From Lagopus muta (taxonomy: Eukaryota; Chordata; Aves; Galliformes; Phasianidae), in contig NC_064436.1 in the NCBI RefSeq assembly GCF_023343835.1, forward strand, positions 48,769,883 through 48,833,882: DNA of 64,000 nt, written 5' to 3'. A program made the position numbers and the translations under genes. The notes beneath the pieces were generated by a model. The model was given only the letters and a program-made list of their open reading frames with translations. It searched no databases and was not told where the DNA came from. Shown here piece by piece: positions 43,601 to 58,600 of this stretch. How positions within the stretch are numbered: position 1 is the stretch's first letter; the number at the start of each line of letters is the position of its first letter.

Positions 43601-46600
43601 TGCTAAGGACAAACTACTCCTGCTGACTTCTTGTATGCATGTATCCAGAGAATCATTCTTCCTCTCAGGATGATTAACCCAGAGGCCATTCCCAAGGCTC
43701 GGGGCATCCTCAGAAGTTCAGGGAGGTGAAGGTAATCAGCACCTCACACCACTGGTCCCCATACTGGGGAGAAACAGCTCCGCAAGCACTTTACCATTAC
43801 TGACTGCTTTTCAAGTGAAAAGTTCCCTTCCTTTCCTCACTGCCATCACTCCCCTCTGCACGAGTTTAAGGGTTTATTTCCAAATGCAAGTGTGGGCAGA
43901 CGCTGATCCCCAAGTCTTCTGGGACTGTGTGCTGGATTATCTACTAGAGAGACAGGTCATGAAAAACCTCAGAAATATAAAAGCCAGAAAAACACTGGCA
44001 GGGCACACCATCCATTTTAATGTCTCTGTTTAGACTAAGACATTTCTCTATTTATATTAGAGAGGAAAACCAAATGTTTGAATGATCAGGACAGATGCCC
44101 TCGCTTCAAAGTTAAACAAACACACTCCTCTCCTTCTGATCTGGAGCAAGTCAATACATTGTCACTGGAGCCAAGAATCACTGAAGACTGGTGTTCGAGT
44201 GCAAAATAATGCAATAGCTACATAGTCTAGGGAGTCATTCTAACTAAGTCACATTCTTTGACATCAAGCAAACAAGATCTAGACAGATTTTTAGTGGGGG
44301 CTAGGGTGAAGGAGCATTCACGTGTTAGTTTCTCCCTGTATATGTGAACTATATATAGACTAATGTAATGTCCAAATCCCACGAGAGATCACAGAAAAAA
44401 AAAACAAAACTACACACAAAAAAACTTGACTGGGTACTAAAATGTATACTGTAGGAGAAGACCAGACAAGGTTGAAGAAAAATAGGAATTGTCAGTTTCA
44501 CATTTCATTGAAAAAAACATTGTGTGGGAGGTGATTTCACAAGAGCTGGGACTGATTTCAAGCACTTACGAACATCACAACGTGCTTCTTCACCATCTGT
44601 ATGAAGCTAACTTTTTGTAAGGGTAAGCAACCTGAATACACACAGTAGCAATGCTACTGGGACATCAGCAGGGCTGCAGGGACCACAATCAAAGTAGCAG
44701 ATCGCCACGGCAGAGACAAGGGAACAGACGTATGTAGGTTTGGGACACTCTTGCCAGTAAGTTTCACACTGCCAATTGCAGAGGCTGCCATGAGACTTGG
44801 GGAAGCCTCAGTTTTTGTACAGGCACTGTTAGAAGCAGATTTCTTCAAACTTAGCTTATCCCAGCCTGTTCTAACACATCCTGGGTCTTCATTTTCTCCA
44901 CTGTTTCAGCATCCTACTTTCATTCTCTGCATCTCCCTTCCTTGTTTAAAAACAAAAAAAGCATGATAACATACTCTTTCCTAACCTGTTCCACACAAAA
45001 TGCCCCTTCTTCGTTCTGTCCTCTGAAGAAATTTAGCCTGATGAAAATGACCACTGCAAATATTCTTATCTGAATGGTCAAGTTGCTAAGAAGGTTGGTA
45101 ACCAAGAAAAGACCATTAAGTTGAAAAGGACAAGGCATGCAGCTGAATTTTTTAACGTCAGTATAATTGTAATTTTTTTTTTTTTTTAACTTAAATTGCA
45201 TTAATCATTTACAGGTTGTGATTATTTAATCAGGATCTCTTTGCTACCTAACTTACTTACAGGAGTGTGATGTATCCTACCTTAAAGTTCTTTAAAACTT
45301 CCTGTGTATTTTTGGGTTGAGAGTAAGGCTTGGGTGTCAGCATAGGCACAGCCTTGGAGACAACACTTTTGCTGGGAGATGTGCGGCCTGTCGAAGCACT
45401 GGGCTCTAGATCAGTGGTGGGAACAATGGTTGCTTCAATGGTGGCAGTGAATTTTGGAGCAGGCAGCGATTGTTGCCTTAAGTATCTCAGAGGATTTGGG
45501 TCTTTCAGTGGGGAATCTGGCTCCACTGAATGGCTTCTTTCCAGGATTTTTGGCATCTGCAAACGCTCAAGGACAGCTTCACTAATGGTGAATCTCTCGA
45601 TGTACTGCTGGAGAATGCTCTCAGCCTCCTCCTGGGTCTTTGCGTTCTTGTACGCCTCATGAAGCTCCCGTTCTCTTCTCTCTCTGCACAGGAGATACAC
45701 AAGAGAGATCATCACATTAAAATTCACACTACAAATCATTCCTACTTCCTCGGCTCCATCATTATCCTTCTCCTTCCCTTACTCCAGCCCTGCAGGCATG
45801 GCTGTTCACAACCACCTATCCCCTATGAAGCATACAGCATTTTCAGACATGCCTCTGCACTTCAGTAAGAAAACATACTTCTCTTCCACAATTTCTCGGT
45901 AGGTTTTGATGCTTTTTCTGCGCTCATTTGTTCCCTCTCCAGACAACAATCTTTCCATTTTCTTTCTCTCAGCTTCTTTTTTAATTAAATCCTGGGAAGC
46001 ACTCCTTCGACGACTCTTCCACCTAGCCAAGTCCTGTGAGAGAAAGAAGGCAGCTGAATGCAGAATTGCAAATAGCTAAAAACCAGCCTTAAAGAATCAA
46101 TGAATCCAGCCAGCCAAGCTTTGTAATGCTTGCATCTGCCTGTGGACCAGGCTCTGGTGTTTGCTTTAAAGAGAAACGGTGATCATACCATAAAATGAAA
46201 ATGTTACTTGTATCTTCCTTACGAGCGTCCCCCAGTTATTTTGGGCCCAGATCTCAGCAACACTATGGACTAAAGTGGCTCACACCTGGTAGACTTGTGA
46301 TATGACAGAGAAACAAGACTATCATTTGCACACAGCAATACAGAATTATTGTTGAATAAACAATACGTTCTTGTTGAAGTACTAATCATATTCTACTTGG
46401 AAGCCACCTGTCCAAAAATGCCAAAAAGACCCAGTGACTCTAGTTCCTTATCATTCCTGCAAAATCAGCCCGACTCTAAAACTAAAAAATACAGAGGAGG
46501 CATCTCATGTGGGACACACCTATGTCCTGCATCCTGCTTGGGTTATGAATGCACAAGCAATACATACAGAAAAAGAATTTGTTTCATAATAAAACAAGCG

Positions 46601-49600
46601 AAGAAGTGTTTCTAAGCTGTAAAATTTCTCAATAATCAACTAGAAAAGGAACAGAATTTTACAGTAAAAATTAACCTCCACAGCAGTTTTGCAAAGAAAA
46701 ATAACCTCATAGGAAACCATGGGGGCACATTTGCAATTAACTTTACAACATCAGGAGATTAGTATACAGATTATATTTCATGCACTGTAACAAATTCTGG
46801 TTTTAATAAAAAACAGAGATTCTGTACACATACTCAATTCAAAGGTTATTTCATTAATTACATGGTTTTCCAAATATTTTAATTGCATTTCTATTGGTAA
46901 ACAGCAGAAGGTACTGCAAGAATAACTTATTTTATTAAAACCAGGAACAAACCTTGTCACTTTTAATTTAGCTTAAAGCCACAAATTATTGGCATTACAC
47001 TCAAGGGAGTGCTCATTAAAGTATTTCTTCACGTGACCTACATATATCAGTTCATAAACCCCTTCATGAAACGTGGTCCTTTCCTCTTCCTCAGTTACTA
47101 ATAATTCTCATTGAAGTACAAAAGCACTTCTTTATTCAGCTACTCCCACTATTGCTTACTGTTTGGAAATTAGTTTTTCATTAGCAAATGTCATAATATA
47201 AGCCTTTCTCTCTCTGCAATTAAATAGAAGACAGGTTTATATTTTTCAGCTCTTATTCATTAGAAAAACAACGGAAATAGAAAAAGCTATGAAACTGTTA
47301 ATTGTTGGCAAATTTACAGCATGAGCACGTGAAGAATATGAGACCATGAATGTAGTGTCATCTCTACAAAACCCTCGGAATGCCAAGGACATTCCACTGC
47401 TGGAATATTTAGTAGCTCTTCAGAACTTTTAGTTTGCTGTGTAAGGTGCTAAGGGCCTGGAAAAGTTGTGCACTTTAGCTCAGAGGATTTTCCATTCAAT
47501 AGCGAAGAGTTCTCAAACCTCTTGAATTCCTCTGGGCTCATTCTTATCTCTGCTGGGAAATTATGGCTTCCCACACATACAGACCACTCAGCTGAAATCC
47601 TTCATTGTTCTACTAAAAGTTTTTTATTAGTTGTATATACTGTTCTTTTTTGGGGCTTTGCCTTGAATTTTCTATAAAAACCTGTTTCATAGCAGCTGTC
47701 CTCACAACTGGAAATTACTGTACTAGCTGTTTGAAGAGATTTAAAAGAAGAAAAACAACTCCAATATTCCTCATTTAAAATCAGTCTTTAGGAACTAACA
47801 GGATTGATGCTGAAGCTCTGATACTAATTTGCCTGCAAATTGTGAACAATGTTTTTCTAATGCTTTCAGTTTACTGAAGATAATGCAAAATTGCCACGAC
47901 AACTTAAAAATGCTTAGAATAAAGACAGTTTGGAAAGGGCTTGCAATGCAAGCAAGGTGTATCTAACTTAAAGGGGAATGTGTTTGCTTGAATAAGATGG
48001 AAAATCTTTCTGTAACCAAATCTATTGAAGCCAAGTCCAACCTATATATTTATCACTTTGACACTTCAGGAATTTTCTACTTAGAAAAATTTGAGAAGTT
48101 ACCAAGTGGGAGTGTTCTGCTTTCATTTTCATGCAATCAGATTTTAGATTTTAATTACATTTTCTTAAAAAGCAAAAGAGCTGGTTCATCTGTGTGTCCT
48201 GTAAAGTACAACAAAATAGGAACTTCTATGCTTTTCTCAACAAAGCACTGAAAAAAATGAAGAAAAAGAGTTCTGATTGAGAGAGCAACCATAGATATAG
48301 CAAGCCTTGCTTTTTTGCCCAGCTGGCTGGCCCTAATGCCAGCATTGCAGACACTGTGGTACACTCACATCTTGCCACCTGGTCTCGTCCTCCTTCAGCT
48401 GGTTGTGTATATTCTGCAGCTTTTCATGGCGAGCTTTGCTGTGAGGCTGAGCCATGGCTTCTTCCTCACTTCTCATGTCAAACATGCTCACGCTCCTAAA
48501 CAAAGAGGGAATAATAAGAAGCACAGTGTTATTTATAATCTTATACTTTTTCAGCTTTGTAAGAGCAAAAGCCACATGAGGGTGCTGCAGCAGGATCAGA
48601 CACCTGCACTGTTACGGAGCTCCCAGTGCAGCAATCCCTGAGAAAGATCAATTAGCACCCATACAACTTCCACGCAGTACTTCAGGCACTGTACTCCTCA
48701 ATTTTCTCTTGTTTTTGTTAGCCAACAGCAACTTTGTCTCTCACTGTGAAGCATTTCTAACCATAAAACTCTGACAGTGGCTTTTGTTAAAATTATCCTA
48801 TTCAGAGGTGGGTTCAGAATATTTAAGTTTTTGAAGATGTTTCCTATTGGGTTCTCACTGACCCACTGTAACTATATTGCAGACAGAAGCTTCCATTTTA
48901 CTGTAAAACAAGAGAGGCTTGAGAAGTACATCATGGGTAGTGTGGCTGGCTAAATGCTACTGCTACAGGAACCAGGAGAGCCCGCCCAGAGAAGCACATG
49001 CAGCGCACACAGCATGTTGCCTCCTCTCCCCTCCCTGCCTCAAAGAAACTCAATGCTATCAGCAGCAACTTGTTCATACGGTTGACCTAACAAAGGGAAA
49101 GCTGACTGTACAACAAACAATTGTGTTCGGGACAAAACAGTTTCTTTATACACATGCTATTTTTGTCTCTGACCTTTGGAGAGTTAAAGGAAAAAAAGGT
49201 CATGGTTTGATACTATACCATCATTCATATTATTTAAAGATCTTCACATGAAGATAATGTACTTACTAGTTCCCCCCACTACCTATTATTAGTGAGACAT
49301 GACCTCAGCTGGGCCATTAAAAGCAAAAAGGGGGGAGAAAAAGCCATGCAGTTCCACAGGAGGTGACTTCACAGCAGTTTCCAAATGATTATCTGCAGCT
49401 GTAGGTGAGCAAACTAGCAGGAGAAGCACCAAATGAAGAAGAGTTGTAGGCAACTGTGGACACAGTAATTGAAGTGAATACAAACTGAAAGCTGTATATA
49501 CATGTATTTAGCTGGCATTTATATTCAGGCAAGCAAAGATGTGAACAACTCACTCTTCAGGGGAAATGGAAAGGTCTGGACAGTGGACAGAAAAGGACAT

Positions 49601-52600
49601 GCACAGATCACATCCTGTTAGTGGGCATATGTTCAGAAACACAAGACAGAATACACACCCTATAGCCTTCAAGCACAAAAGGTAAGGTTAGCACACTACC
49701 ATGCTTCATCCCTTAAAAAGAATGCTGAGGGGGTACACTTCTTTGGGTTTCTCTGTGGGTAATTTAAGAGTTGCATTGCTCAGGGCTGGATTGGAGTACT
49801 CTGAAGAAGTAGAACCCAAAGAAACTTCAAATTTTGTTTTGTTTTTAAAACTGAAAGTCTACTAAAGAACATTTAAATTTCAGTTCTGTTTTGCAGACTA
49901 GTAAGGTAAATTGGGAGATACATTAACACAACCCATTAGTGGATTTATTCCAGTTTAAGTGCATTTGAAACTCATACTAAGGAAAAACCTTTAGTCTTAA
50001 GTATTTGCCACTTTGTGCCTGCCAGGTCTGACTGACTGTATAGATCCCTTCTCGTACCACTCCCCCATATCAAAGAATATTTCATTTGCATAGAGCAGGA
50101 GAAAACAGAAGACCTGAAGTGCTGATAACTGCTCCTGCAGAGGGTGTGAGCCCTCTGTCATCTGGGGTGGGAGAATAAAAATAAAAATACTCTCTGCCAG
50201 GTGTACTGACATTCCAATGAGAAGCTAATTTTTTGCTTCTCTTTTTCCCCACCTTCACTTGGAGTAAGCAAAAATAACAGAACAAAGACTTTACAGCTAT
50301 TGGCAGTGCAATACAAAAGGCACCCTGGAAAAGGCTTTAACCTACCCCAGGAATCAAGCCATGCACTACAGCCCCATATGCACCTTCTGTTTTAGCTATT
50401 CCCTCATGCTGCTGGGTCTTCACTGCCTTGGATAAGCAACCAGATAGGTTCAACCAAACAGCAGCTCCAGTAACATGTTACTGTGCAAATCTGCCTCCCC
50501 AGGGGAGCAATTTGAAGGAGTCATCTCAAACCATTCTTTCCTGCAATGACCAACACATAACAGCCATTGACAAGATCCACCTCATTTCCTGAACATGGGG
50601 AAAAGGCCAACCAGATGGCCTACACAGATTTCCCTGCCATGCAAATTCATCTACAGAAGAAAACCAGAGGCCAGAACTCATAGCTTCCATCAGAAGACAC
50701 TTTCACTATGAGTCCAACGTCATTTCTTCCTCTCCCTTTTTTATATAATTTACACATTGCTTATATAAGCTACAAATGTCTCCAGTCTGTCAACACCTGC
50801 ATGAATAGATAGAATTACTTCTTCCTTCAATCACATGCCAGATCAACAGGCACAGAGCATACATGTAAATGGGGAGATTTAACAATACAGAACTCATAAT
50901 CACAAATCTTCTGCAAAGCTCCTGGGATAGCATCTACACTGTCTGGATGAAACAGGCCTTTCTTTTGACCAGTATCAGATATGCTGTTCTGACAAAGATC
51001 TGGGAAAAAAAACATTGTGCAAACCAACACTATAATTTGAAAGGTTGATTCTTTGGAATACTGTGATTGTTTTTAAGTTACACTACTTTGTTCTTTCAAA
51101 TTACAGTTATTCTTGTCAGCGGTGCTATAGAGCTTTTTTTTTTCTTTTTTTTTTTAAATTAAAAAAAAAACAAGTCCAAGTATTGAATAAAAACATCCTC
51201 AAGGACTTGAGTGGTCAGACTATTTAATTTAAAAAATGAGAAATATGGCAAAAATTTTTATAAGAATATGTTAAAATACTTATGCAGAGCATTTATTATG
51301 TGGCTGCATTACCATTTATAAACACAGTAAGATTTAAAAAACCCTAACAAAACATAAAAAAGAGACAGGATGGCTAAAGGATCAGACTCCAGTAAATAAA
51401 TACTCAAAATTCTCAGTCCACTATAATTCATATGTTGGTCTTAAAGTATAAAGTCTAAGCCTAAATGAACACTGGGCTGTCACACTGCCAGCAAAATTCA
51501 AAGGATCTCTTTGAGAGATGGGAGAGGGACCGATCAGCAACAACATGCTAGGTATGTGGAAGGCAACTCCAAGGAGAAGAGATACATCCATGAATTTCAA
51601 CCACATGAAATTAACCTTCTTCTGTGCCTCTCCCTTTTTAGCGGAAACTGTACTGCCAGCAGTTTGCCACAGAACAGCGTGCTCAGCTATATCACAGAGA
51701 GTTTTCTCTCTCCATTTTGCTCAGTCTAATCTGGAGAGAAACGAAGATGCCCCAGAATATTGGCACAGCCCCTGCCAGACTCAAAATGGCTCTAACTCAT
51801 AGGCTGGGCAGAACACAACAGGAAAAGCACTGAAAAGCAACAGGAACTGGAAACCTGACAGAAGGCCACAGATGAGTCTGGGAGCAGAGAAAGAAAAGAG
51901 GGAACCACAAGCCACCTTTGCTGCCCTCCTGCGGTGTTCACACAGTTGTCCTCTGCCTTTAATAAAGGCTGTGGACTCCAAGCAATCACAACAGCTAGAC
52001 AGGGCTGTCTCCTTTACTCCAATTTATGCTGAGGACTGCCTTTTTGGGAGCTGGAGACAGCCCTGGGGCTGCTGACACAATTTGGTGGTGACCAACCAGC
52101 AGCGGCAACTTGGTTAGTCTAACATGGCAGTTCTGCTGCCGGAATAGCTCCAAGTTTAGGGCTGAATACAAGTCACAGTTTTCAAAGGAGACTTGACAAA
52201 CATTTTGGAAGCATTTAAAATGTCAGTTCAATTTATTTTTCCTACTTGTGAGCTCCATTATATTAGATTTTTTGCAAGTACTTCAGAAGGAAAAATGCAA
52301 TCTTACATTTGTAAGAACTTTACAGGCAGTTTAGGAAAACAGTTGCTCTGTAAACTGTGGCACATCTGGAAAGGATGACAATAAGGCTTGAACATGTATT
52401 GTTTTGCCTTCTTAAACAAAATGCATGTGAAATAAACAATATGATTTATTCATATCTTCGCTACTCTCAAATAATACAACCAAACACACTCTGATGCCTC
52501 CATGTATACTTTCTCTCATGTTTCCATTTAATACAGACATGCAAAACTGTGGGGAAACAAATAAGCAAATCAATGAGATAGGTAATGCTCTACAAAATGG

Positions 52601-55600
52601 CAGGAGAGGCACCACTGTAAAGCACAACAATTCTGTGTTGTTATGCTATCTAATCTCTCATTCTGATCGATAGGATTTCTGCTTCTTGAAAATAATTATA
52701 TTTACTCTGTGGCTCTGTGGGCAGTGGACACAGGCTTTGAACAGCATGAAAGAGATACACTTGTACACTACAGATCTTGTAAACTAAAAAAAAAGCCTCT
52801 ATGCCATTTTATTTTCTGATTTAATTTGGGAGACAGGAAAGGTGCATGCATTTCTGTGAACAAAATAAGGATATTAAAGACACATTATGTGGGTAGTCCT
52901 TAATTATTTCTTTGCTTCTGAACTCCTGTACTTTGTAATTTTCCAACACGGCTTTTTAAGTAACACTATACATTATTCTGTTCATAGTCATCCACAGATG
53001 AAAGTTTTAATTGCTATAAATGCCCCCATCCTACTCCTTTGGTTAAATGTAAAGCACAGAGGTGAGAAGCTTAAAGAAGTAAAGTTTAGTGTATTATTAA
53101 AGTAAACCCAACCTAGAAGGAATTCAAAAGAAAGCTTTAATATACAATAACGCAACAGCTGAAAATTTGTATTCCTGACAATTATTCTGAAGATCACAAT
53201 GAATTTTATCTTGCTTTGGGCTTCGTTATAGGTCACACTTGGGGTTTTTTTTCCCTCCAATATCCAGTCCAGGTTCAACCCAAATCTCCTAACCTACAGT
53301 GGATTAGAGGCAATGAAAACACAGGAGAAGAAAAAAAAAAAAAAGGAAAAAAAAAAGAAAAAAAAGAGAAGAAATAATGCTTTAAGCAATAGCTGCACAT
53401 TGGTGTTATGCTCAGTTTTTATGAGTTTCTATGTATAAATTATTTTTAGCTGCAATGTAAGCCATGTTGCATTCCATTTTTCAGTACATTTCTGAAAAAT
53501 TTATTTGCTGAAACACTGCAAAATAATTATGAGGCATCAACTGCATTTTAAATTAGTAGGAAGACTGGAAAGCATGCAGTGTAAGTTGTTTAAAACAGAA
53601 TCTTGTGAACACAAGACAACTTACTCTGCGTCATCAGACACAGCAGTTCTGGGGCCGAATCTACAAGACCAAATATAAAATTAGAGCGTTGATAAACACA
53701 TTATATATTAATTGCAACTGGACCCATAAAATCTGGTTAACAGTCCCTTGAACATCCAACCTGTCCTGGTAAAGCAAACCAAAAGAGAATGTACCATACT
53801 GTTCAGAGATGATCTATTCAATACACAGCACTTACCTTATTAATCATTCAAAGGCCAGACTGCCCAAAAACATCATTCATCCCTGCCTAATATTCCCATT
53901 ATAAAAATGTGCTACAGTATACCTAAAGTGGGTGTAGAGAATAGTTTTTGAAAGTAGACAATATATTGACATTTACATTAAAGTGCCACATATGTGATGA
54001 ATGGAGACAAAACTTAATGGTTATATTCCACAGCAGTGCTCAAATCAACATTACCATATGATTTCCTTTTTTTGTTTGTTCTGGTGCAGCTGAAAAATGG
54101 TACTGGTAATACACAAGTCAGTGTCATTCACTGGAGTGCCTGTCTTGTTTAGAGTGCCTGTCATGCAAATGACATGTCCGTATCTGGCATTTATCATAAA
54201 ACAACATCAAATACAAAAGTCAACACTGCAATATTTTCTGATCACAAAAAAGCAAGACATGCATCTCTAGAGATGCCCAGCAGAGCCTGGCTGAACTTCT
54301 TCTACTCATAAGCGATTCTTGTATGCGCACAAATATTGCAATCAAATATTTGTTTTCATTAGTTGTAGAAAAGAAAACGTTACACAAATACTCTTTTTGT
54401 TTTTTCGAAGTGTGTACAGACATATGGGATTTTAGTTTGGACTGAAAACACACCAGGCAATGCAAAATCTGAATTCTGAAGTGCACACAGTAGAAGAGCA
54501 AAGAGTGTACAAGCTGCGTGATTCACACCATTCAGAGCTCACGTTTGCAGATGCTCATCCTTGGATGACAATGTTTCAGTTCTGTTTTCCTCAGGAACCA
54601 CCTGAAGCTTAGATGTTTGATCAAGGTGGACTTCATTAAGGATATGATCACCCACTTGAGCAGTGCACACAGTATCCTCTTGTCCTGCAGAAGGGAGACT
54701 GCATCTTTCCTGCCCTTGCTGCTGCTCTCGCTGAGGTAGAATTACAGGTTTTCCAGAGCTAGTAATGCAGACTTGTGGACATTTTTCAGGCCTGAGTGAG
54801 CCAAAGGCAGCAGTGCAAAGAAATGTATTAAACAACATTTGAAAAATCACATATACATAATGAAAAGTGTGACTGCAAGTTAATAAGAAAATTCTACAAA
54901 CTCACAGCTTTAGGTACACAAAACAATTAGAGCAAAATGCTTGTATTTCCATTCTTTTATGCCAGTAACATAAAATTCCCAAAGATTCATATTTTGAGAA
55001 CGTATTTTAACTAAGCTATTCAACTGAAGGTCTTCTCAACACCAAGCCACTCCTGGCTAAGCTGCACATTATTTTCCATTTATGTATGCACAGGTATCTG
55101 TGTATCCTTCCTCTCTCATGCACTTTGAAGAGGCTGATGAGCGATAACTTTCCAGTCTTGCTTGCACATAGCTCAAACAGCCAACACATGGCTCTGTCCA
55201 AAGGCTTAAACCTCCATCTTCCCCACACTGTGCTGCTCATCTAAACAAAGACACCAAACCTTACCAGGTGGAATCTAATTCCAGAACTTTCTTATCTTGT
55301 TTAGGAGTCACTGACACTATCTAAGCTATAGACAAACATTCACCTACTGTATCCACCACCTCTGTTTCTAGCTGGAAATATTTTTAATGATTAGCACCTA
55401 TTTAAGTAGAAACCTCTACAAAAGATGTCACACAATCTTTCTATATAAATACCTATTTTCACATGCTGTTAGAATTTTGGATCCGCTACCTCTTTGGTCT
55501 AAGACTTTACAAGGCTCTACCAAAAAGGCCAGAAAACCTACATTGCTTACTAGAGCAGAATGAGTTAGCATAGATTCAAGGATGAGTATGGAAGAAATGA

Positions 55601-58600
55601 CTGCTGGGCCAACAGCAACTCTTCCAGATCAAGAGATCTTGACAAACAGTCCACAGGACTCACTGCAAGGGAAAGAGAGAACAGAATTTCTTACCTCACA
55701 GTTTTCTTTTCAAGTTCTCTAGCTGTGCCCTGTTTATTCTGCTGCTTTGAAAATGGCATGGGAAGGAACTGCTTAACACTTGGCCCCGGCTGTTTTAGAA
55801 AAGCTCCAGTTCTTCTGGCCAACATGTCATCTCTTTGAGGATCTGGAAACTTCACTTTGTTTTCTGTTCCACCACTCTGTTGAGGAGGGATTTCAAGCTG
55901 TTCTTGGCTCTCTTCTTGCGTTACAGTACTGCTCAGAGAGACAAGTGACACTGTTCCATGATAATGTTCACTTGTACAGCCCAAAGGAAAGTGGCTGTTG
56001 AGGCAATGTGGGGTACTGCTACTCAAAACACAGCTGCAGGGTGATGAACAACTAGGCATCTTTAACTACAGTGCAAGGAGTGAGAGCAAGAGGAAACTAC
56101 ACTGAATGCCACACTTATGTAGGTGTTATGTTAGAAGCTGGAGACTGCATAAAAATATATGGAAGGAATTATTCTCTTAGAAATTGGCATAAAACTCTGG
56201 GGAAAGCACCATGGATTGCAAAAAATCCCCCCAAAAGATGAAAGACTGTTTTCATGCTGAACAGCAATTAACAATTGAAGTATTTAAATATTATGAAAGA
56301 AAGCAGACTGTTTTATGTTCATAGGATACATTCTTGTGAGTAATTTCATAAAACAGAACACATGCCATGATGAATGAGTAAAACACATCTTTAAAGGCTG
56401 AATGCAGAACGGAATAACACTGCTGACTGATCCAAGTTCACACCACACACAAACCAGGCATGAAGCTCAAAGTGATCTGCTTCTGTTCTCTGACCTCTCT
56501 GCTTCCCGTGGAGTCTTCAAATCCTTCTCCTGAGCTACTGACAGAGGAGGACAATGTATTGGAACAGTGCTAGCTGTGCGTCTCTGAAAGGTCCCCATCC
56601 TTCTAACCAACATATCGTCTCTCTCAATGTCTGGTAAATGTGCACTGCTGTCTTCTTTGGTGCTTTCTTGCTGTTTGTTTGAGCTGCACAGGGCTTGTTT
56701 CTCAGAGATGACATCAGTAGTAGCAACAGGTGATGGCATGCTCCTGCAATGTTCATCTGTACCTGGCTGCGCTACTTCACTAGTGAGGGGGTCATGAAGA
56801 GAATGAGGTAGACAAAATGTTCTCAGGTCAAATGAAACAAAAGGGGAGGAGTCCTTCAACTCAGCTTGCTAAATGGTTTATAAGCACACAAACTTCACGG
56901 AAAGAATTGCTTGTTAAATGCATTCATTAAAAAAAAAATCTTGCTATAGCTGCAGACTAAGCAATTAAAGAAAAGCCAAATAAATTTAGGCTCTGTTAAT
57001 ATGTTAACTTCCCTGAGCTGTCATTCTCTCCAGATAAATGCCAGAAACACAGAGCACAAATACACCTTAGTTTCACAGCACTACATCTTCAAAAAGAGAG
57101 TAAATCCATTAGGACTGAAGAAAGCATTTTCTGAACAGCAGTGAGGCCAGAAAGCTGAGCAACAAATTCCTAATGCAGTGAAAGCAGACAGAGAAATACT
57201 GCTGAAGATCATGAGGCAGAAAGCTTTAAAGATAGCTCAGCTTCTGAGATACCAGCGATTTCACCACTAGCCAGAGCTGTCGAGGTAAATGCTTGGAAGG
57301 CATATGCACAGCATTGTTTTCCATAACACCAAACATGTTATGATGCTGGGAAAGCATCAGATGCCTTCTGAACAGGGCTGTGCGTGCAAGCAGCTCCTAG
57401 GCATGTGCCACCCCCATGCAGCCCAGCCTCCTGCGGGAACAGGTCCAGATTCCAGCTCAGCAGTGCATCCTAAGCCACACCAAATACCTGGGCTCATTCT
57501 GTGGCTTAGATACTGCATCACTGTGCTCAGCAAACTGGAGACTGCCAGAAGTGGTTGGAAGAGAGCTTTCAACATCCGAGTGAACCTTCACTCTGTCTTT
57601 CCCGCTTTCTTCTTCTGATTCACACCTGCGTGAAGCTCTGCCGATGCTGAGCTTGTCCCACTTCTGCTGATCAATCTCAGTTACCGGCCCAAAATGCACA
57701 AACTTCTGCTTGAGGCTACCAGCCTTTCTGTTTGCTCTGGCTTTGCGGACAGCAAAATCATCCTGGACTGCTGCTTCCACTGTGACTTCAGCTGCTGGTG
57801 GAGTGTCACTGGGACATTTGCAATCTTCTTCACTAGTCAGAATGAGGAATAAGAGAATTCATCCCAAATGAGACCCCAGACTAAAGCAAATTAAATGCCC
57901 CTAAGCTTTTAAAGGGGTCTTTTTTAAAAATTCAAGGACACAGATAAAAAGAGGTGTAGCACACTGTGATCTGATAGATAAAGTCCATGGACCTGTTGGG
58001 AAAACTCCAGGGTTACATTAATGAAAGCCCTTGCTTAGGGGAAGGAAGATAGCCATGGCCCACTCAAAAACAGGGACTTTGTCCTGATAAAGCTTTAGCT
58101 CCCTTATCAGTCCACACAGACCTGGGACGGCAGCACCAGTGCACCCCATCTGTCATGCAGGGGTGCCAGTGGCACAAGAGCATCACAAAGGGCAATTCAC
58201 CCATCTTGAGAAGGGGGAACTGAATCTTGATTTGAATAATAATTTAATAATTGACCTCAAATGTAATGGAGAGATTACTAATATCTTTGAGATGAGAGAA
58301 TGGTTGATTTTTGGTGGTTTGTAATAGAGCTAGAATTACATACAGTACTCACATTGTTAACAGAATGCCTGAACAGATGGCTACCTTTAATTGGAAAATG
58401 GCATGCGCCTAAACAGGAAGCCCAAGAGTTGTTACCCTTTCCTCCTGAAGTCACAGATCACCTGCATACATTATGGTCCATCTCCGCAGGGAAATAGCTT
58501 AGAATAACCACTTTTTACCAGTTCCCTTTGTGGAGCCTTAGCTTGTGATATAAGCATGTTGATGCCATATGACAAGGCTCCTGCAGCCACTGTTGCAGTG

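Larger units (their letters stand above)
48496..53624 (-). other. LIMCH1 intron, 5.1 kb
   Basis: It contains a T-run/A-run palindrome at about 51,134-51,170 and a purine-rich A tract at about 53,328-53,371. No exon is recognised. Confidence 0.7.

Noticed and set aside
45330..45662. 110-codon + strand open frame
   Set aside because: Antisense of the large LIMCH1 exon at 45281-45683.
53836..53859. 24-nt - strand segment with a strong donor (GTAAGT)
   Set aside because: Stop codons occur in all three frames.
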